Assembly (NCBI GenBank): GCA_020846975.1
Contig: JADLCX010000102.1
Coordinates: 1-64,000, forward strand
DNA: 64,000 nt
Source of the DNA: Phycisphaerales bacterium
Lineage (GTDB): Bacteria; Planctomycetota; Phycisphaerae; Phycisphaerales; UBA1924
Direction of reading: 5' to 3'
Shown piece after piece: positions 35,653-43,295 of this stretch. The notes below the pieces were generated by a model. That model was not told where the DNA came from. It ran no database searches and was given only the letters and a program-made list of their open reading frames with translations. Numbering within the stretch: position 1 is the first letter of the stretch; the number at the start of each line of letters is the position of its first letter. A program made the position numbers and the translations under genes.

Positions 35653-37194
35653 TTATCGGGGCCGTGCTTGCTTCGCGGCGGGCTTGGAGCCGGGTTCGAG
35701 CCTGACCAAGGCGTGGCGGATCACGACGCGATCCTGAATCGGGCCATGCTCGCCGGGATCGACCTTTACGATGAGCGAGGCGCGAGGGGAGGTCTCGAGG
35801 TTGACCGCGGCGACGGGTGCGGCGGCGTTGAGGCGCGAGCGGGAGAGCACGCGCTCGGTTCCATCGGGCCCGGCGAGCGCGAAGATGACTTCGCAATCGC
35901 CCCATGCCCAGGAACGCTCTTCGAGCACGAGGTAGGCCGCGAGGCGGGTTGCGCCCTCGGGGAGCGTCCACGTGACCGACATCGGGCCCGGGAGCACGAT
36001 GTCGTCGGCGCCGAGCATCGAGCCGATGACGGGCGAGGTTGGCGCGATGATGACGGGGTCGAAGGCTTCGCGCCCGGGCCAGGCGCGCTGATCGGCGATG
36101 GGGATCGACGAGAGTGGCGAGAGGCTCATGGCCTCGGGCGCGACAGCGCGGATGTCGGCGATGTCGAGCGAGGCGCCCGCGGGCCGCGCGGGCTTGTCGG
36201 CCGGTGTGCCCAGGGCGGACCCGACCAGCGAGGCGCGCCGGGCCGCGGCGTCGAGCTCGATCTTCGACGCGGCGATGACCGAGCCGTCGGAAGTCCACGC
36301 GACACCGCCGCGGAGCGGCTCGGGCGGGTTGGAGAGGCGGATTTCGGCGACCTGGTCGAGCGAGACGACCGTGGGCTGGGGGGGCGCGGCGGGTTTACCG
36401 GCGGGCTTGGGCGGTGAGATGGTGACGGAGTCGGAGATGGCGTCAACGAACCCGGGGATGCGATCGCCGTTGGCGAGGATGACGACATCGCCCGTGGCGG
36501 CGTCGTCGGCGGGCAGCGGCGTGATCGGTCCGAGGGCGATGCGGGCGATGGACTCGATCGGCAGACGCATCATGCCGAGCCGGTTGTGCAGCCAGAGCAG
36601 GGTCTGTCCGTCGTCGGGCTTGGCGGGGGCGGGTTGGGCGTCATCGACGATCCGCGCGGGCAGGCCGACGAACCGCTGGCCGTCGGTCAGCCTGACCCAC
36701 GGACGGAAACTGGTGAGCGGGGGCGGGGCGGGCGCGGCCGCGGGTTGAGGCTGGTCCGCGCCCGGCTTCGCGGGGGCGTGTGTGGGGAGCGCGCCGATGG
36801 CCTCGATCTCCTTGATGACCTCTTCCGCGGTGCGCTGTGGCGGCACGGGAGGAGCGAGCGCGGGCAGCAGGGAGGGCACGAGCGCGGGCGCGGGCGGCGA
36901 CGAGGAGAGAGGATCGATGACCCATGCCGGCGCGACCAGCGCGAGGACCTGCGAGAGCGGGAGCGTGGAGACCCCTGGCGCGGCGCCCGACGCGGCACGC
37001 GGGGCGGCTTCGAGGAAGGACAGTTCGGCGCGGCGGCCCTCGGCGGAGGCGGAGAGGCGCAGCAGGCCGATGGGGCGTGCGCGCAACTGGTCATCGATCA
37101 GCACCATCGGGATCGGCGCGGCATCGGCGGCGCGATCGGGCGCGTGCGAGGGGATCGCGGCGGAGAGTGCGGAGATGACCAGCGGGAAGGGCAT
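35653..37194 (-). CDS. Exported NPCBM-like domain protein
   Basis: The ATG at 37194 starts a 513-residue protein with a short hydrophobic N-terminus (MPFPLVISALSAAIPSHA), a possible signal. The middle holds SH3-like strand pairs (WVRLTDGQRFVGLPARIVDD and DVVILANGDRIPGFVDAISD), common in planctomycete exported proteins. The C-terminal 150 residues resemble the NPCBM carbohydrate-binding fold (GREAFDPVIIAPTSPVIGSM, ATRLAAYLVLEERSWAWGDC, ASLIVKVDPGEHGPIQDRVV). It is the last gene of the minus-strand block, starting 17 bases after the toroid gene stop. Probable role: binding a surface glycan. Confidence 0.75.
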   Translation of the reverse strand: MPFPLVISALSAAIPSHAPDRAADAAPIPMVLIDDQLRARPIGLLRLSASAEGRRAELSFLEAAPRAASGAAPGVSTLPLSQVLALVAPAWVIDPLSSSPPAPALVPSLLPALAPPVPPQRTAEEVIKEIEAIGALPTHAPAKPGADQPQPAAAPAPPPLTSFRPWVRLTDGQRFVGLPARIVDDAQPAPAKPDDGQTLLWLHNRLGMMRLPIESIARIALGPITPLPADDAATGDVVILANGDRIPGFVDAISDSVTISPPKPAGKPAAPPQPTVVSLDQVAEIRLSNPPEPLRGGVAWTSDGSVIAASKIELDAAARRASLVGSALGTPADKPARPAGASLDIADIRAVAPEAMSLSPLSSIPIADQRAWPGREAFDPVIIAPTSPVIGSMLGADDIVLPGPMSVTWTLPEGATRLAAYLVLEERSWAWGDCEVIFALAGPDGTERVLSRSRLNAAAPVAAVNLETSPRASLIVKVDPGEHGPIQDRVVIRHALVRLEPGSKPAAKQARPR

Positions 37195-37211
37195 GGGGAG
37201 GGTGTGGGGGG

Positions 37212-38411
37212 TTACTTCTGGAAGATCGGCAGAAAGCGCTTGGGCATTTGCAGAACAATGAGGGCCATGGCGGTTCCGTAGGAAGGACCGACACTCGGGT
37301 CGTCCCAGGCTCCGTCGCGGCGCTGGTTGCGGAGCAGTTCGGCGCGGACGGCGGGCCACCACTTGGCCCAGGAATCGCCCCCGGCGAGGTACATGGCCTG
37401 CACGGAGTAGTAGTGGCCGTAGAAGTAGTGCGCGGCGGTGTTGATGTTTCCCGCGCCGCCGGGCATCGCGCTGTTCACGAGGTACTTGGTGCCCTTGTCG
37501 ATGGCCTCGTCCTTGTAGATGCCGGCGTAAAAGAGCGTAGCGACGCCCGCGGCCGAGCGCGGCCAGGCGGAGAAGCCGCTGGTGAGCTGGTAGCGGAAGC
37601 CGCCGTCGGAGTTCTGGCACTGCTTGACGTACTCGACGGCCTTGTCGATGGTCTCCTTGGGCACCTCGATGCCGGCGTTGCGCGCCGAGCGCAGGGCCAT
37701 GACCTGGCAGATGGTGACGGAGACATCGGCATCGAATGGGACGGGGTTGTAACGCCACCCACCCTCGTTGTTCTGGCTGCGCTCGATGAGGCGGATGGCC
37801 TTGACGAGGGCCTCGTGGGTGCGCTCGGCGAGGCGCGTCTCGCCGCCGCCCTGGGTCATGCCGTAGACCTCGCCGAGGAAGAGCGTGGCGAAGCCGTGCC
37901 CGTACATCGGGCCGTTGGAACTGTCGGCGGCGATGAGGCCGGTCTCGGTGCTGCTGGCGAGGATGAACTCGAGTCCCTTGAGGACGTTCTTCGATCGCTC
38001 GCCGCGGCTTGGGGTGTGGCCGTCGGCGAGCAGGGCGAGGCAGGCGAGCGAGGTGACGGCGACGTTCTTGGCGTAGCGGCCGGAACCGAAGGAGCCGTCG
38101 GGCTGCTGCTCCTTGCAGAGGAACTCGATTCCCCTGGCGATGGCCTCGTCGAGTTCGGGGGTGATCTCGTTGGCGATCGCGGCGTTCTCGGCGGACTTGA
38201 CGGTCTCGGCGGGAGGCTTGGCGGGGTCGGTGGGGGTGGGGGGGGCGGTGGGGGTGGGAGCGGGGGTTGGTGCGGGCGAAGGTGTCGTCGGCTGAACGGG
38301 CGCGGGCGCAGGGGTCGCCGGGGCGTCAGGCTTTGCCGGGTCGGGCTGCGCGGCGATCGCGCTGAACGCGTGGGCCAGGGCGATGATGATCGGGAGGCGA
38401 GTGGGGGGCAT
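37212..38411 (-). CDS. Exported prenyltransferase/squalene-oxidase repeat (toroid) protein
   Basis: The ATG at 38411 gives about 399 residues: a signal-like N-terminus (MPPTRLPIIIALAHAFSAIA), a Pro/Ala/Thr linker (about residues 25-70), then an alpha-alpha toroid with QW-like repeats: KEQQPDGSFGSGRYAKN, SQNNEGGWRYNPVPFDADVS, CQNSDGGFRYQLTSGFSAWP and NQRRDGAWDDPSVGPSYGTA. The DxDD acid motif of squalene-hopene cyclases is absent, so terpene cyclisation is unlikely. Such secreted toroid proteins are frequent beside DUF58/BatA genes in planctomycetes, and their function is unsettled. It is part of the block running from 43105 to 35653. Confidence 0.8.
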   Translation of the reverse strand: MPPTRLPIIIALAHAFSAIAAQPDPAKPDAPATPAPAPVQPTTPSPAPTPAPTPTAPPTPTDPAKPPAETVKSAENAAIANEITPELDEAIARGIEFLCKEQQPDGSFGSGRYAKNVAVTSLACLALLADGHTPSRGERSKNVLKGLEFILASSTETGLIAADSSNGPMYGHGFATLFLGEVYGMTQGGGETRLAERTHEALVKAIRLIERSQNNEGGWRYNPVPFDADVSVTICQVMALRSARNAGIEVPKETIDKAVEYVKQCQNSDGGFRYQLTSGFSAWPRSAAGVATLFYAGIYKDEAIDKGTKYLVNSAMPGGAGNINTAAHYFYGHYYSVQAMYLAGGDSWAKWWPAVRAELLRNQRRDGAWDDPSVGPSYGTAMALIVLQMPKRFLPIFQK

Positions 38412-38511
38412 TGGGCGATGGTCCTGGCGAGTGCGTCGCGGGTTCGCGCGGTTGGGGATGATTGGGCCCGTCACCACGCGCCTACAGCGGGTGGTAGCAC
38501 CCTTTGTCGAC

Positions 38512-39225
38512 TCATTTTTTCTCCTCGGCGAGCTTTCGGTAGTAGGCCTCGGTCATGGACTTGTAGGTGGCGCTGAAGGGATCTTCGGAGCCTTGCAGGA
38601 GCATGTCGCGGATGCGGGCCGGGAGCGAGCCCCAGGCGGCGCGGGCGGAGTCGAGCGCGGGCTTGAGCGCGCCTTCCTGCTTGGGCGGGCCGTCGTGCTG
38701 CTGGTTGCCGTCGCCGCTCTGGCTCTGCTGGGTCTGTTTCGAGCCGGGCTTGCGCTGGTTGGGCTGGCTCTTGCCCTGCTGCTGGTCCTGCTGACTCTGT
38801 GATGAACTGCTGGAACTGGACGAACTGGATTGCTGGCGCTGGAGGCTGGCGAGCAACTGGTCGAGTCGGCGGACGACATCTTCCTGGACGCGCTGGGTCT
38901 TGATGCCGGTGTCGCGGGAATCTTCGAGGCGCTTGGCCGCATCGCCCATGAGCGTGATGGCCTCGCTGAAGGCGTCGCCGATCTCCGCGCCGGTGAGGAG
39001 GCGGTCGAGGCCTGCGCGGTCGGGGTCGGTGTCGTCGGGCGGCGCATCGGCGGGCGCGGGGTTTTCGTTGGTGAGTGTTGCGGGTTTGGGCGCGGGCTTG
39101 TCGGGCTTGGTGCCGAGGAGGTCGTCGAGGGAAGGGATGGTGGAGGGCGGCGGCGCCGTCGGCTTGGGTTCGGCGGGCCTCGGCTCGGGCTGTGCCGCGA
39201 AGAGAATGGCGACGAGGATCAGCAT
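38512..39225 (-). CDS. Ser/Gln-rich exported or membrane-associated protein
   Basis: The ATG at 39225 gives 237 residues with a short hydrophobic N-terminus (MLILVAILFAAQPEPRPAEP). The sequence is rich in Ala/Pro, then helical (DAFSEAITLMGDAAKRLEDS, VRRLDQLLASLQRQQ), then a Ser run and a Gln/Ser/Lys low-complexity region (about residues 130-180). The C-terminus is a conserved-looking SLPARIRDMLLQGSEDPFSA segment followed by TYKSMTEAYYRKLAEEKK. It begins 40 bases after the DUF4175-like gene. The C-terminal motif is typical of a small protein found next to this large membrane protein in planctomycete genomes; the function is unknown. Confidence 0.65.
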   Translation of the reverse strand: MLILVAILFAAQPEPRPAEPKPTAPPPSTIPSLDDLLGTKPDKPAPKPATLTNENPAPADAPPDDTDPDRAGLDRLLTGAEIGDAFSEAITLMGDAAKRLEDSRDTGIKTQRVQEDVVRRLDQLLASLQRQQSSSSSSSSSSQSQQDQQQGKSQPNQRKPGSKQTQQSQSGDGNQQHDGPPKQEGALKPALDSARAAWGSLPARIRDMLLQGSEDPFSATYKSMTEAYYRKLAEEKK

Positions 39226-39265
39226 GGGCGTGCCTGTGTGTTGGAAGCGTGCTGGCGCGAATGGC

Positions 39266-42200
39266 TCAGGGTGTCGTTGCGGGTTCGGGGTCGGGCCGTG
39301 GCTCGGGGCTCGGGGCGGGCGCGCGCCCGTCGCCGTTGGGCTGGGCGGGCTTTTGAGTGCCCGGCGGCTCCTGCTTGCTGAGGCGTTCGAGCAGTTCCTT
39401 GCCGTGCGTGGCGAGGTCGCGCTGGAGCTTGGTGACATCATCTACGATGGCCGCATCGGGCGCGGGCGACTCGGCCGCGGCGCGGGTGAGTTCGACGATC
39501 TCCTGCTGCATGAGTCGGAGGAGTTTGATCTCGGCGGCGGGGGGGACGAGGGGTTGGGGGCCGCTGCCGCCGCCGCCACCGCCGCCGGCCTGTTCGCGTT
39601 CGCGGAAGGGCTTGTCGTCCTTGGCCTTGTCGAGCGCGGAAATGAGCGATTGGAGCAGCCGTGCCGAGGCGGTCTGGAGGCGGAGGACCTCGGCGGTCGC
39701 TTCGCCCTCGCCGAGCTTGGCCGCGGCGCGGCCGGTGAGGTCGTCGAGGCGTGTGTGGGCGTAGTCAAAGACTTTCGCGGCGGTGATGTCGGCGTTGTCG
39801 GCGCGGAGTCTGGAGAGTGTTTCGCAGAGAGAAGTCTGCTCGGCGCCGAGTTCGCGCGCGGCGGCGCGGGTGCGGCGGGTGGCTTCCGCGCCGGCGAGGC
39901 CGGCGGTCTCGTCCTTGATCGAGGTCTGCTTCGCGAGCGCCTCGATATAGGCCTTCTTGAGTTCCTCGCGCTTGCGCTCCTGCTGGCGCTCCTCGGCCTG
40001 CTCGTCAACCTTCTGCGCCGCTTCGAGGGCCTCGTTGAGTTTGTCGAGGCTGAGTTGTTCCTGGGCGCGAGCCTCGTCGGAGTTGATGGGGTCGTTGCGC
40101 AGGGCCACGATGGAGGAGGACTGCGCCTGCGCGGCTCGCTCGATGAGTTCGGCGATGCCGGCGGTCTCGCGCGGGCCGTCGGCGGCCTGGTCGAGCACGC
40201 CGAGGGTGTTCTGGTGCAGGCGGACCATGCCGCCGTCGAGACCCTTGAGGTTGTTCGACTCGATCCCGGCGTCGAGCGCGGCGAGGTGGGCTTCCTGCTG
40301 GGAGATCAGGCCGCGGAGCGAATCGATCAGGCTGGCGAGGAACCGGCGCAGTACCTCGTCGCGGTTCTCGTTGGCCTTGTTCAGGTCCTCGAGCATCTGC
40401 TGCATCGAATCGATGGCCTGCTGCTGGTTCTGCTGGGCGTTGTTGGTGCGGTTCTGCTGGGCGTTCTGGGCGGCCTGCTGCATCTTCTCGGCGGTCTGTT
40501 CGCGCTGGGCCCGCTGGGCGGCGTTGGCCATGGCCTGCGCGCCGGCGGGGTCCTGTTTCTGCATCTTCTGCTCGCGGTCCTGCATCTTGCTGACCGCGTC
40601 CTTGAGTTGTTCGGCGAGTTGCTGCTGGTCCTGGGCGATCTGCTGGAGCTGCTCGCGCTGCTGCGGCGAGAGTTGTTCGGCGCTCTTGCCGGTGGTCTGC
40701 TCCCCGGCCTGCTGCGTGCGCTGCTGGAGAGCCTGCTGTTCCTGGATCATCTGTTCGAGCGCGCGGCGCGAGGCGTAGGTGTCCTCGCCCTGGTCGAGCG
40801 AATCGATGAGCTTGGAGAGCTCATCGCGGACACCCTGCTCGGATCGGGCGGCCTGTTCGCGAGATTCCCCTGACTTCTTCCGGTCGGGTTCGGGCGCGGC
40901 GTCGGCCGTGGCGGCCTCGCCGAGGGATTCGGCGGCGGAGGCGGATTCCTCGCCGGCCTTCTCCATGGTCTGCGCGGCTTGGCGCATGACCTCCTGAAGG
41001 GCCTGGTCGGCGAGGTTGTTCTCGCGGATGCGATCGGTGGTGCGTTCGAGGGCATCGGCCTGGCGGGCGAGGCGTTCGGTGATGCCGGCCTGGGCGCGCT
41101 GGGCCTTGCGGGCTTCCTCCGCGCCGGCCTTCGCGGTGGAGGCGATGTTCTCCTTCTGGTCCTGATCGAGCTTGACGGCGGTGCGGCGGATGGCGCCGAG
41201 CTCGGCCCAGATCTGCTGGACGAGGTCCTCGCGAGACATGATGCGGAGCTTGCGGATGCCGGAGCGGGCGGGGTCGTGGCGCGCGCCGTTGAGTTCGTAG
41301 GCGTCGGCCGCGGCGGTGGTGATCCAGAGTTCGTCGCCGGGCTTGAGGTCCAGGGCGCTGAGTTCGAGGGTGTGGCGGATGACCAGGCGGCGCGAATCGG
41401 GCGCGGAGCCGTCGGGCAGGGGCTCGGTCGAGGGTGAGGAGCGGGCGATCTCGGCGCGGTCTCCGGCGGGTTCGTGGCCCGCGCTCTCGGAACCCTGGGG
41501 CTTGCGGGCGAGTTGTCGTTCGAGGCCGACCCAGTCGAGCCCGACATCGTCGCGGCCTTCGCCGGCGAGTTCGACGGTGGCGGTGGCGAGCACGGACTTG
41601 TCCTCGCTGGGGATGGTGACGACGGCGGTGGGGGGGTTGTCCTTGAGGGAATCGAAGCGGTAGACGGCCTCTTCGACTCCGGCGATGCCGTGCTTGTCGG
41701 TGGGCTTGATGCTGAAGCGGACGGGCTCGGCGAGCGTCCAGCGGATCGACCACTCGCGGCCGTGATCGCCGTCGGTGCGGATCTCGGCGCGGGGGGAGTC
41801 GGCGCGGGTCTCATCGCCGAGCCAGAGGGCCAGGGCGTCGGGGCCGAGGCAGCGCGAGAGCCAGACGCGGGCGTCGGGCACGAGCGCCGGCAAGCCGGGG
41901 ACGGGCTTGTTGAGCGTGAGTTTGAGCGTGACGGCCGAGCCGGCGAGGATCGGCGCGGGGCTGGAGCGCTCGTCGTTGCCGGGGCCGAGGTCGAGGGTGC
42001 CCGTGGACCGGGCCAGGTCGGGGAAGCGCTCGACCAGCGCGGCGGCGTAGGGCGGGAGTTCGACACGCGCGGAGGCGGAACGCACGGCGGGGGGTTCGAC
42101 CAGCAGCACGCGAGTCGGCTCGGTGCGGTCGTCGTCGGTCTCGAACCAGTACTCGAGGGTGATCTCGGCGGCCGAGTCCGCGGCGGCGCGATCGGCGGTG

Positions 42201-43105
42201 AGGCCGGTGGGCTCGAGCAGGCGCTCGAAGAGGCGGCCGCTGGAAGGGGCATCGAGCGCGGCGGGGTGGTTGTCGATGCGCACCGGCCGGGCCTGGCTGG
42301 TGAGCAGGACGCGGCGGACGGGGCTGGCTCCGCCGGCGCCGGGCGAGCCGGCACTGATGGTTCGGTAGAGCGCGGCGACGCGGGTGGAATCGACATCACC
42401 CGAAGAACGCGTGACGGCGGCGCGGAGGGCCAGCGCGCTGCCGAGCGGATGGACCTTGACGCCGGTGACGTCGGCGACGCCCGTTCGTCGCGGCCATTGC
42501 GCGCTGGTGAAGGGCCAGAGGATGCGCTGGGCGCCGATGAGCGTGAGGGTGGGTTGGAGGATCGCGGTCGCGGCGAGGGCGAGGACCGCCGCGGCGAACC
42601 AGCCGAGACTGCGGAGCGTGCGGGTGGGCGCGACCAGCCCCGCGGCCCTGAGGCCGCCGATGCGGCGCGTGGCATCAGCGATGACCGGCTCGGCGAGCCG
42701 GCGCGCGGCAGGGCCGACGGCGGTGTCGCTGAGTTCGAGGCCGGAGGCGAGGATGCCGGTCAGGCCGGCGTCGCGCCCGGCCTGGCTGTTCTCGACGCGG
42801 AGGGCGACCTCGGTGAGCGAGGGGTTGAAGCGAACGGCGGGCCAGATGGTGCGGTAGACCCACACGGCCAGCAGCGCGATGCCCAGCGCCCAGAGGGCGA
42901 TGCGCAGAGGGGCGGGTGTGCGCAGGAAGAAGTCGAGCGCGCCCGCGGCGAGGAACAACGCGAGCACGCAGGCGGCGATCCAGCCGACACGCTGGGCGAC
43001 CAGGAGGTTGCGGGCGGTCCGGCGCAGGCGGTGCAGCCACTCGGCGGCGGCGTTGCGCGTGGGACCGGCTTGAGCGTTGGGCGTGCTCATGGTGTTCTCA
43101 TCCAA
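39266..43105 (-). CDS. Giant membrane protein, DUF4175-like, with Gln-rich coiled coils
   Basis: This 1279-residue protein starts at ATG 43105 or 43090. Two membrane segments occur near the N-terminus (VGWIAACVLALFLAAGALDF and LRIALWALGIALLAVWVYRT) and another at about residue 170 (SLGWFAAAVLALAATAILQP). A large extracytoplasmic beta-rich region follows. From about residue 640 to 1230 there are long coiled-coil helices with extreme Gln/Ala/Glu content (for example QTMEKAGEESASAAESLGEA and QQREQLQQIAQDQQQLAEQL). This layout matches DUF4175-type proteins. The tail is Pro-rich. A sigma-70-like promoter lies about 110 bases upstream. Together with the Bat-type genes upstream it may form an envelope complex. 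Confidence 0.78.
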   Translation of the reverse strand: MDENTMSTPNAQAGPTRNAAAEWLHRLRRTARNLLVAQRVGWIAACVLALFLAAGALDFFLRTPAPLRIALWALGIALLAVWVYRTIWPAVRFNPSLTEVALRVENSQAGRDAGLTGILASGLELSDTAVGPAARRLAEPVIADATRRIGGLRAAGLVAPTRTLRSLGWFAAAVLALAATAILQPTLTLIGAQRILWPFTSAQWPRRTGVADVTGVKVHPLGSALALRAAVTRSSGDVDSTRVAALYRTISAGSPGAGGASPVRRVLLTSQARPVRIDNHPAALDAPSSGRLFERLLEPTGLTADRAAADSAAEITLEYWFETDDDRTEPTRVLLVEPPAVRSASARVELPPYAAALVERFPDLARSTGTLDLGPGNDERSSPAPILAGSAVTLKLTLNKPVPGLPALVPDARVWLSRCLGPDALALWLGDETRADSPRAEIRTDGDHGREWSIRWTLAEPVRFSIKPTDKHGIAGVEEAVYRFDSLKDNPPTAVVTIPSEDKSVLATATVELAGEGRDDVGLDWVGLERQLARKPQGSESAGHEPAGDRAEIARSSPSTEPLPDGSAPDSRRLVIRHTLELSALDLKPGDELWITTAAADAYELNGARHDPARSGIRKLRIMSREDLVQQIWAELGAIRRTAVKLDQDQKENIASTAKAGAEEARKAQRAQAGITERLARQADALERTTDRIRENNLADQALQEVMRQAAQTMEKAGEESASAAESLGEAATADAAPEPDRKKSGESREQAARSEQGVRDELSKLIDSLDQGEDTYASRRALEQMIQEQQALQQRTQQAGEQTTGKSAEQLSPQQREQLQQIAQDQQQLAEQLKDAVSKMQDREQKMQKQDPAGAQAMANAAQRAQREQTAEKMQQAAQNAQQNRTNNAQQNQQQAIDSMQQMLEDLNKANENRDEVLRRFLASLIDSLRGLISQQEAHLAALDAGIESNNLKGLDGGMVRLHQNTLGVLDQAADGPRETAGIAELIERAAQAQSSSIVALRNDPINSDEARAQEQLSLDKLNEALEAAQKVDEQAEERQQERKREELKKAYIEALAKQTSIKDETAGLAGAEATRRTRAAARELGAEQTSLCETLSRLRADNADITAAKVFDYAHTRLDDLTGRAAAKLGEGEATAEVLRLQTASARLLQSLISALDKAKDDKPFREREQAGGGGGGGSGPQPLVPPAAEIKLLRLMQQEIVELTRAAAESPAPDAAIVDDVTKLQRDLATHGKELLERLSKQEPPGTQKPAQPNGDGRAPAPSPEPRPDPEPATTP

Positions 43106-43218
43106 CCTTCAGTATCGACCACGGGAGCGATACCGGCACGGAGGGGAAGGGATCAGGATGCGGGAGCGATCGGGGCGACGTTGAAGAAATGGCTCGACGC
43201 GGGCCGGAGTCTTGGTGA

Positions 43219-43246
43219 AGAATATATCAGGAAACTGTTTGGTCAA
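43219..43246 (-). promoter_or_regulatory. Sigma-70-like promoter inside the Bat-like gene block
   Basis: On the minus strand TTGACC (43246-43241) and TATTCT (43224-43219) are 16 bases apart in a locally AT-rich stretch, matching the -35/-10 consensus at 5/6 and 4/6. It falls in the 190-base gap between the VWA-like gene and the DUF4175-like gene, so the block is probably at least two transcription units. Confidence 0.5.
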
Positions 43247-43295
43247 GCATCATGTAGGGAATCGTTTGGAGACTATCCCTATTTAGGGGAGATGA

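Noticed and set aside
37212..38411. Squalene-hopene cyclase (hopanoid synthesis)
   Set aside because: The toroid fold and QW-like repeats are present, but the catalytic DxDD motif is missing and the protein is short and exported, so a cyclase call is not supported.
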